From Sphaerosporella brunnea (Eukaryota; Ascomycota; Pezizomycetes; Pezizales; Pyronemataceae): DNA of 13,466 nt. The notes beneath the pieces are model-generated. The model did not search any database and was not told where the DNA came from. It saw only the letters and a list, made by a program, of their open reading frames with translations. The translations under genes and the position numbers were made by a program. The number at the start of each line of letters is the position of its first letter. Position 1 is the stretch's first letter. This document shows, one piece after another, positions 7,382-13,466 of the stretch. The stretch covers positions 1-13,466 of the forward strand of contig VXIS01000596.1 of NCBI GenBank assembly GCA_008704415.1. Direction: 5' to 3'.

Positions 7382-8550
7382 CTACATACCGCTTCCCACA
7401 CACTGACCCTTTGTTATCCTCTCGTCCTGAATCCTCTGACGCTCAGCCTCATGCCTGACAGCAGAGAGCTTCGATAGAAGAGGACCATAGTTTACATTGT
7501 TGGAGTTAGTAGGGTGGTTGCCCGTGCTTGCAGGGGCAGTGAATAGGGTTGGGGCAGAGGGGCGATGCATTTTCCGATGGGTGGTCGTGGTGACGGTGGA
7601 ACGAGATAAAGGGGGTTTGTGCTCCTCCGCTCAGACGCGGATCCGATTATCCAGATCCTTACAGAGGTTGATAAAGGCTGCAAGAGTGTTGTTGGAGGCT
7701 GCCCGCTGCAGAAGGGCATCCTTCATGTCCTCAGAAAAGCCTTAGTCAAGCTGGTCCTTCTCAGCGCTTTCACCCCAGTTCAGATCCCCCATCAGTCGAC
7801 GGAAGTCCGCAAGGTAGATGGAAAGGGATAGGTGCTTCTGTCAAAGGCGACGAATCTCACAGACGGCGGTGCGGGAGCCGTCGCTGTCATCATAGGCTTG
7901 ACGAAGGACAGTTAACAGGTTGTTGAAGAAATACAAGGCAATATCTCCAGTATCTTCATCGGCGTAGGAGCGAAGCTGGTTAAGAGCGACTCCAGTCAAG
8001 TGATTGAAGGCGCAGCGGAGGGGAGATTGTTTGAATGAGTAACGGGTTGGTTGAGCAGCAAGCTTGTTGGGGAGCTGGAGGATCCCAGTCCTCAACTCCT
8101 CTGGCTTGCTGCCATCAAAGGTGGTAGCATCGGGAAACCCTCTGAAATGACCACCACCTTCTGGGTTCTCACAAACATGAGCGGTGACAATCGTCAACAC
8201 CTTGTGTAGCTGAGCGGTCAGGTTCCGTACCTACTGCTGGACAGCAGCAAGGGCGGTGCCAGCCACATCGCGTTTGATTTCTGTGGTTTGAAGCTCGGCA
8301 CGAGTTTCATCCAGCTCCCCTTCCATGTCTGGAGGGGCTTCGCAGGCGAGAAGCTGTCCAGCCATGTGGACGACGTCACTCAAGCGTTGATCGCTCTATT
8401 GTTGGGGGAAGCTTTCTTTGGAAGGTGCTTAAGCGCTAGCCTCAATGGCAACCCAGAGGTCCTGAGGGATCGGGAGATCATGATAGGTGGCAATGGTGTT
8501 GCTGGGGTACGAGGTGACAGAACGAGTAGGTTGGGCTTTAGTGGACTGAA
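7382..8550 (-). pseudogene. Gypsy B gag pseudogene
   Basis: Read right to left, one frame runs from next to LTR B3 to 7382 without a frameshift. It resembles fungal Ty3/gypsy Gag. A helical N-terminal region (MEGELDETRAELQT) precedes a capsid-like core: FDGSKPEELRTGILQLPNKL, FNHLTGVALNQLRSYADE, IYLADFRRLMGDLNWGESAE, then SEDMKDALLQRAASNN and FINLCKDLDNRIR. Near the end come AVRHEAERQRIQDERITKG and QCVGSG, the usual lead-in to a CCHC zinc knuckle, which is cut off. Seven stops interrupt it (TAA, TAG and TGA all occur), including TGA at 7841-7843. The start is unclear: the open frame reaches almost to the LTR but its first in-frame ATG is only at 8365. It is packaged-RNA-binding Gag by family, not functional here. 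The matching pol is not in the window. Confidence 0.75.
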
Positions 8551-8555
8551 CCTAG

Positions 8556-9045
8556 TGTGACAGAGAGGGTCGCAAACAGACTGAAGGGGCCCAAAGTACT
8601 CGTGTACAGAGGGGTAACGGGCAGGTTTAGGAACAAGGGGACGAGATGAGGTTCAGAGGTGGCGAGAGGCACGAAGCACGGGATTGCGCACTCAGATCTG
8701 AATCAGAGTACTTGGATTGACATATATAGGTTCAGTGAAGAGAAAAGAAAAAGAACGCAAACAACAAAGCGGACGTGCCTCTGTGTAGTTCACATGATTG
8801 CTGTGCCCCGCGCCACGTGGTACCCGAACGTATCCTTGGGAAAGCCGCAACATTGAGCCGCAACATCCTGATCCAACCTGGCGCCGTGAGAGTAGTGATT
8901 GCGATGACTGATACGATTTTAATGATTTTGATCCTTGTCAGAATTGTGATGCTTGTAATTCTTTTTATAATCGCGATGATTCTGACGATTGCAATGATAG
9001 TAATGAGTGTAATGATTTTGTCGATTGTGATACCGTATTATCTCA
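8556..9045 (-). mobile_element. LTR B3, probable 5' LTR of gypsy B
   Basis: The core 8556-8885 matches 2285-2612 and, less well, 1903-2226. TGTGACAG at 8556 is one terminus. Read on the minus strand it becomes ...CTGTCACA, followed after a short leader by the gag reading frame, which makes this a 5' LTR of a minus-strand element. A TATATA at 8722-8727 lies about 165 bases from that terminus and a CACGTG at 8814-8819 lies upstream of it, a sensible promoter arrangement. The outer end is taken near 9045, after the simple repeats, but no second complete copy confirms it. No clear tRNA primer-binding site is seen after the LTR. Confidence 0.65.
8893..9037. repeat. Degenerate ATTGTGATGATT-type simple repeat, array 3
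   Basis: The longest of the three arrays, with units such as TTTAATGATTTTGAT, GAATTGTGATGCTTG, TCGCGATGATTCTGACGATTGCAATGATAG. It lies in the U3 half of LTR B3 if that LTR is read on the minus strand. The apparent long hydrophobic reading across it is a product of the repeat. Confidence 0.7.
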
Positions 9046-9127
9046 CTTAAGAGTCAAACCCTAGCACTCGCCAAGACGCGACTAAGCACCTTTAGGTTTG
9101 GCGCGATAGAAATTTGATTTACAGGGT

Positions 9128-10981
9128 CTAGATTTGCTCATCCCAGCAAAACTCAAACTCTATACTATCATCCTCATCCTCAGTGTCATTAAGCACTTCA
9201 TGCCCAGTAGCCGCTTTCCCGCCAAGCCTTCCACTTCTCCGGATCATGCAGGCTATAGGTGCTGAGCCAGCAAGTGCCGAGCCAGCAAGCGCCGACCCTG
9301 AGTCGTCATCTCTGATTTCAGTGATTGTGAGATTATACAAAGTGTTTGTATTGCAGGCTGCTTACCAGCAGAGGGGTCCAGATCGTCAGCCAGCGTGACG
9401 GTGCCGTGTCGAAGCGAGTGGCCAGCTGTGATCGACAAGGTTTCCAACCCCTCACAAGGCCCGGCCGAGGCAGTTTTCCTTCCACGTTCTGTGTGTGTTC
9501 CACATGACCTGCCTCTTTCACCACTGCCTCTGCCGCCATTTAGGTGTGCCAGGGCTTTCAACGCCAAGCCCAGGAAGTCGCCATCTGTGATCGGCGTGAA
9601 TTTCGACCGTTTGGAGGACTTTGGATGCCTTCCACCGCCTGGCTGACGGGATCCTCGCGGCCTACCTGTTTGACCGCCGCCTCTACCGTGGCGTGGAGGT
9701 GCCAAGGCTTCGAATGCTGAGCCAAATGAGTCGCCATCTGTGATCGATGAGGTTTCCAATCCGACCAAGGCAGCTTTCCTTCCACCACGTTCTGTGCGCT
9801 ATACACGTGGTGTACCCTTTCGTCCACTGCCCCAAGCTCAATCTGGAGGTTCCAAAGATGGCGTCGAGCCGAGCAAGTTGACGTCTGTGATTGCCAATGT
9901 GTTTAAAGACTTCAAGGCTGGCGGTAATTCCATTAACTCCAGTGGACCATCATCATCTTCATCATCCGCATCTTCAGCCTCATTATTAGAGTCACTGTCT
10001 TCAATGTCTTTTGCATTGCCAGTTGGAACTCCTTAGGTTTTCCAATCCATCAGAGCAGTCATCAATCTTCCAGTCAATAGCCCTTTAATAGAAAGCTTGC
10101 CATGTGAGGACCCATCAAAAGGCAGAGAGATCGTAAGCTGCCTGAAGCTTTTGACAACTACCTCACGTCACTCTTGACAAAAGGTAGCCCACGCTTGCCC
10201 AAACAGTGGGTCATTAGAACCCTCATCTCTCCCACTACGCTGCTGCGTTGTATGTCCGCGGCATCAGTATCCAGTCAATCTCGCTTATCTTCAATTTCCT
10301 TTACGCTGTAGTTCGTTACCTAGCTGAAAAGTATTGTTTTAAAAAATACCTGTTTTAAAATGTCTTTAAATGGCCGATTGACCAACACATCTGAAGGCTG
10401 TACAAGGCCGGTGTAGCCTCCTGGAACCAGACAGAGTATGATGTCATTTTTTTCAAGGATCTCCGGAACAGAACCAGTTTTATGGGAACGTAGGAGGTGC
10501 ATGACAAGCAGTGTAGGATGATGTCCGAGAACTGGTAGGAGCATTTCCTGCGACCAAAACAAGATAATAGCTTGAGGGGCTTCAGTAAGCTTTGTACGTA
10601 TCAAGTTTTAAGATGTGCTGCAGATAACTTACTGGTGTTGGCGTAGGCCTTTGGGTTGAACTTGACTACAACCCGGGGGTCGCAACGCTTTTGCTCCTTG
10701 ACTCGAGGTGCACAAGTGCTGTTTTCTTTCCCCGAAAAAATGATGAGTGGCTGAACGCGTGTAACACCATCAGCAATATCGTCAGCTGTATAGTAGCCTG
10801 ACGTTTACCCAATTCAAATTTCTTGCTGCGTACCCACATGGTTTTGTTCTCTTTAAACTCATAGTTACGACCCTTAAGGTACTCCCAGGGTAGCGGGGTT
10901 TGATCCATATTAAGTATATTGGACAAAATAAAGCGTCAAACAATCCACGCTCCTTGTACTATATTCTCTATGCCATCCCTC
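9128..10981 (-). pseudogene. Pogo/CENP-B-type DDE transposase pseudogene with repeated tail
   Basis: Read right to left, the DDE_1 catalytic domain begins NILNMDQTPLPWEYLKGR (first Asp), then KRQATIQLTI, a frame change near 10800, ADGVTRVQPLIIFSGKE and DPRVVVKFNPKAYANT. Next, in another frame, come MLLPVLGHHPTLLVMHLL, where the usual second Asp of LvxD is His, and LVPGGYTGLVQPSDVLVNRPFKDILK with the third Asp. Weaker C-terminal signals follow: VGEMRVLMTHCLGK, WREVVVKSFRQL-like sequence with a stop at the Trp, and LPFDGSSHGKLSIKG. After about 10040 the reading continues as an acidic stretch and the 150-bp repeat array, ending at 9128 in EDEDDSIEFEFCWDEQI. The N-terminal DNA-binding domain is missing: the gene is cut at 10981 where LTR A2 starts. 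A GTAAGT near 10640 followed by CAG near 10555 could be an intron, but coding-like sequence inside it argues against that. Confidence 0.75.
9250..9900 (-). repeat. Imperfect tandem repeat of about 150 bp, 4-5 units
   Basis: The core string CCATCTGTGATCG or a close variant recurs at 9883-9895, 9734-9746, 9581-9593 and 9422-9434, with a weaker unit near 9316-9330. Spacings are about 149, 153, 159 and 106 bases. Accompanying strings recur too, for example GTTTCCAA, TTTTCCTTCCACGTTCTGTG and GGCTTTCAACGCCAAGCC variants. On the minus strand the units read as ITDGDSFGSAFEALAPP-like and GRGSGERGRS-like peptide modules. Unit lengths are not all multiples of three, so the frame shifts between some units. 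Confidence 0.75.
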
Positions 10982-11802
10982 TGTAACGAGGCTCTGTCTA
11001 CCAGAGTGTCGTGGAATTGAACTTGTCACCTTAGGAAAAAGCAAGGCAAAATCCTAAACAATAGAATTTTAAGGGCTATCTTGTCGGGTGGACACTAATG
11101 GTTCTTGTTGCTGCAGATAAAGGGGTTCTCTCGGCGGAAGCAATCCTACTTATAGTAGAACGCCGCTCTTGAGACTACCGTCTCCCTGAGTAATACTCAG
11201 CCTTTACTCCTTGCTGGCTTTCCGACAATCTCCACGACTGCGGGCGTCAAGGCGCGCACAGAGATCGCCCGACCTTCCTATGACTCACTCTTTGATTCCA
11301 AATCATGAGTCATAGACATGGGTCGCACCCGGATACCCTGCTCCCTAAGCGTTGTATTCTCGTGTTGCAGGAAGCTGCTCAGCCCCATTGGCTCCATCTC
11401 CCGATCCTCTGCATCGCATGCCTTACGCAACAACCACACTTACTATGGAGGTTCTAGGCCGAGTGATTCTTCCCTTTTTCGGCTCTACGCCTTCCGGTTT
11501 ATCACTCCTGACCCGTCCGATCGTCATGCTGGTTCCTGGAACAGGCAGGTCAACGAAGATATCTCGGAAGAGCTCTAACAATAGCCTATACTATTGTCAT
11601 CTCCGAACCGGATGCTCTTCCCAGGTAGCGTCCTACCTGAGGCACCTGATCTCCCAGTTCTGCCATAGCATCACTCAAGCTAGCTACTATGATCCGGAGC
11701 CACCCGGCTATCTCGTGCCCTCGAGGCGATTACTGTGCAGACTCTTTTCTATTCCCCTAGCTGACTACTTAGAGTACATGTCACGTGACCATACCCGTGA
11801 CA
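10982..11802 (-). mobile_element. 3' LTR of gypsy A2 (821 bp)
   Basis: Inverted copy of 978-1798, with the same termini (TGTAACGAGG at the left, CCCGTGACA at the right) and the same length. On the minus strand it follows the A2 pol and a polypurine tract, so it is the 3' LTR. The bZIP hairpin (11278-11315) and TATA (about 11150-11154) are conserved. Of the two CACGTG sites, the one at 11782-11787 is kept and the second has become CACGAG (11712-11717 region). Its left end interrupts the pogo transposase. The 5' LTR of A2 lies outside the window. Confidence 0.9.
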
Positions 11803-11805
11803 TTA

Positions 11806-11815
11806 CTCCCCTCCT
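11806..11815 (-). promoter_or_regulatory. Polypurine tract of gypsy A2
   Basis: CTCCCCTCCT on the + strand is AGGAGGGGAG on the minus strand, identical to the tract of A1 and three bases from the LTR. It marks the 3' end of the A2 internal region. Confidence 0.75.
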
Positions 11816-11880
11816 AACTAATCTCGTCTTGAGATACTAACTTTCCATTTAAGTGTAAGGAACCTAACCAAGGAAATCCT

Positions 11881-12762
11881 TCATTTCATTCTACTGTCCC
11901 TCGCCTGTCGGGAATATCTTTCATGAAACTCATTGAACATACGGCTGACAGTCTCGTCACCGTCTAAGTCCTCCCATGGTTCCCACGTGGCTTCCCCTGG
12001 AGGATAGCCTTTCCAGAACACCAAGTACTCAACCCTCTTCTTCTGCCGGTTGAGCCTGCTTTTGGCGATCTTGTCGACCACCCAGTACTTCTCTGCATCT
12101 ATCTCCTCGGGAGGAGGCGGACTTTGATGTCTTCCAGGAAGCTTCAACTCCTTGTATGGCTCCACCAAGAACACATGATAGACTGGATGAATCTCCATAG
12201 CTGGAGGCAACCGGACTTTCACCGCTCGTTTCCCTATCAACTTTATGATTGGGAATGGCCCGATCTTTTTGTGATCAAGCTTCTTTGAGGGTCTTTTTGT
12301 CCTTATGTTGCGAGCGTCTATCATCACCATATCTCCCACCTTGAACGACGGCTGGCTTTGTGCTTTTGCGTCGTGCCATTTTGCCATTCGTGTCTGTGCT
12401 TGATAGATGTTCTCTTGCAGGAACTCCAAGATTCTCTTCCAACGTGTGAGCAATAGCTCCCTTGCTGGATTGGACCATTCCTGCCCTTCGGCTGGCTTGA
12501 CCCACTGTGTCTCTGGCTGGAACATATAGTTCGCCTGAAACGGAGACATCTTGGTAGTCTCGGAGACTGCAGTATTGTAGGCAAACTCTGCCATCGGCAA
12601 CAGGTCTACCCAGTCGTCCTGCTGGAAGGAACAGTAGTGTCTTACATACTGCTCCAACACCGAGTTGACTCTCTCAGTTTGTCCATCTGTCTGTGGATGG
12701 AAAGCTGTGGACATAGACAGTTTGACGTCCAGATGTTCCATCAACTCCTTCCACAAGTGCAA
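11881..12762 (-). CDS. Gypsy A2 integrase C-terminal half and chromodomain, open frame
   Basis: A 293-codon open stretch, the 3' part of a broken pol. It starts within the integrase core (LWKELMEHLDVKLSMSTAF) and includes HPQTDGQTERVNSVLEQYV with the catalytic Glu, and WVDLLPMAEFAYNTAVSETT. Then come FKVGDMVMIDARNI, a GPY/F module around residues 165-205 (KKIGPFPIIKLIGKRAV, MEIHPVYHVFLVEPYKEL) and a chromodomain at about 215-280 (KYWVVDKIAKSRLN, VEYLVFWKGYPPGEATWEPW). It ends RDSRMK then a stop at 11881-11883, 78 bases before the LTR. The first in-frame start is not a real initiation site: the frame is entered after a one-base shift near 12762 relative to the upstream integrase sequence. The chromodomain Trp that is a stop in A1 is intact here. 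Confidence 0.85.
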   Translation of the reverse strand: MHLWKELMEHLDVKLSMSTAFHPQTDGQTERVNSVLEQYVRHYCSFQQDDWVDLLPMAEFAYNTAVSETTKMSPFQANYMFQPETQWVKPAEGQEWSNPARELLLTRWKRILEFLQENIYQAQTRMAKWHDAKAQSQPSFKVGDMVMIDARNIRTKRPSKKLDHKKIGPFPIIKLIGKRAVKVRLPPAMEIHPVYHVFLVEPYKELKLPGRHQSPPPPEEIDAEKYWVVDKIAKSRLNRQKKRVEYLVFWKGYPPGEATWEPWEDLDGDETVSRMFNEFHERYSRQARDSRMK

Positions 12763-13229
12763 CCGTCAACTTTGCATCCCTATCGGATACTATTTCTAAG
12801 GGTAGGCCATGGAGCCTTCAAATCTCCTTTGCAAAGAGCTTTGCTAACTCTTGTACTGGGGTCTCTTCATTCGTCTTCAACGGGATGAAGTGCGCCATCT
12901 TGGTGAGTCGGTCTACAGTAGTAGCTGGAAGGAAACAGTATCCAGTGTCTTATATACTGTTTCCAACACGGAAGTGGACTCTCTCAGTTGTCATTGTCTG
13001 TGGATGAAGCTTGTTCTGTGGCATAGACAGTTGACGTTTAAATGGTCCATCAACTCTTTCCAGATGATGCGACTTTCACTTGCATCCCTATCGGATACTT
13101 ATTTTTGAGGCCGGCCATTGGAGCCTTCCAAATCTCCTTTGCAAAGAGCTTTGCCAACTCTTGTACTGGGGTCTCTTCATTCGTCTTCAACGAAATGAAG
13201 TGCGCCATCTTGGTGAGACGGTCTTTGTA
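12621..13229 (-). repeat. Tandem direct duplication within the A2 integrase (about 300 bp x 2)
   Basis: 12621-12917 and 12924-13229 are imperfect copies in the same orientation. Both begin GCTGGAAGGAA and end CATCTTGGTGAG followed by a CGGTCT string, and both contain GCATCCCTATCGGATACT and TTGCAAAGAGCTTTGC. The copies are offset by about 303-310 bases. Each encodes the same integrase stretch (TKMAHFI, ETPVQELAKLFAKEI, the VSDRD region, the HPQT region). The 3' copy is closer to a coding state, the 5' copy has several small indels. Stops and frame changes break both. Confidence 0.8.
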
Positions 13230-13466
13230 CTATTACCACACTGGGTGTGTCGTCAGACTCTGCAATGCCACCATAAAGCCATCGAGATAGAATTCCATGG
13301 ACGGTACGGAATGATAATTAAAGGCTGCAACAGCATTATACTTCTTATGCTGCGGTCTTATCTCTTTGACAAGTATCGCAGCTTCTGACATTAGTCTCGT
13401 ACGTCCTCGTCCATCTTAAACCTGAAGAAGTTCTGCTTCATTCTTTTGCGGTCTTGAACTGTCCAA
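12763..13466 (-). pseudogene. Gypsy A2 pol pseudogene, integrase N-terminal part, runs off the edge
   Basis: Upstream (right) of the open fragment the minus strand continues as decayed integrase. At about 13440-13400 it reads NFFRFKMDEDVRD, and soon after in another frame SCDTCQRDKTAA, the Cys-x2-Cys half of the H2C2 zinc finger. Further on come IPYRPWNSISM and then the twice-present TKMAHFIPLK/ETPVQELAKLFAKEI region with a TGA after KEI in the 3' copy. Multiple stops and frameshifts make it non-functional. RT, RNase H, protease and gag of this element, and its 5' LTR, would be expected to the right of the window. Confidence 0.75.

Noticed and set aside
8775..9050. Second hydrophobic open frame resembling a transmembrane protein
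   Set aside because: Same artefact in the third simple-repeat array within LTR B3.
978..11802. Repeat-induced point mutation (RIP) of the A LTR pair
   Set aside because: My hand count gives about 17 transitions and 12 transversions between the LTRs, without the strong C-to-T excess that RIP leaves.
11318..11840. Open frames of 86 and 162 codons in LTR A2 (and their mirror images in LTR A1)
   Set aside because: They are inside LTR sequence, antisense to the element, and the two copies are not conserved as proteins in any evident way.

Overview
The window reads as a nested transposable-element block from a eukaryote, most likely a filamentous fungus. The evidence is chromodomain-bearing Ty3/gypsy elements, a Ty1/copia element, a pogo/CENP-B-type DDE transposase and LTRs carrying TGACTCA (bZIP-type) and CACGTG motifs. 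An oomycete or other filamentous eukaryote cannot be excluded. I see no host gene, tRNA, rRNA or bacterial-type operon. Apart from one open copia fragment and one open integrase/chromodomain fragment, every coding region is broken by stops, frameshifts or truncation.

Layout. 1-689 is unassigned. 690-1798 is the 3' end of a gypsy element (family A, copy A1, + strand): chromodomain tail, polypurine tract and an 821-bp LTR. 1799-2612 holds two to three degraded head-to-tail LTR pieces of a second gypsy family (B), with ATTGTGATGATT-like simple repeats. 2613-4320 and 6201-7322 are the two halves of a decayed third gypsy pol (family C, + strand). They are split by a 5'-truncated copia element (4321-5589, reverse transcriptase and RNase H open) with its 3' LTR (5584 to about 6087). 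7382 to about 8550 is a family B gag pseudogene on the minus strand, next to LTR B3 (8556 to about 9045). 9128-10981 is a minus-strand pogo-like transposase pseudogene, 5'-truncated, with an unusual tandemly repeated C-terminal or 3' region. 10982-13466 is a second family A element (A2) on the minus strand: 821-bp LTR, integrase and chromodomain, then an integrase segment duplicated in tandem, running off the right edge.

Overall architecture. A1 and A2 meet tail to tail, giving a gap-free inverted repeat of about 1,109 bp (690-1798 against 10982-12090) around 9.2 kb of mostly older wreckage. My hand comparison of the two LTRs found about 29 mismatches in 821 bp and no gaps, about 96% identity. 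Relative ages, inferred from breakage: B, C and the pogo element are oldest, A1 and A2 younger, and the copia fragment probably younger than the gypsy C it interrupts. I do not see a new functional system. The most unusual items are the repeated module attached to the pogo transposase, the gag and pol of opposite orientation between same-orientation LTRs, and the bZIP-type sites shared by LTRs of two unrelated element classes.
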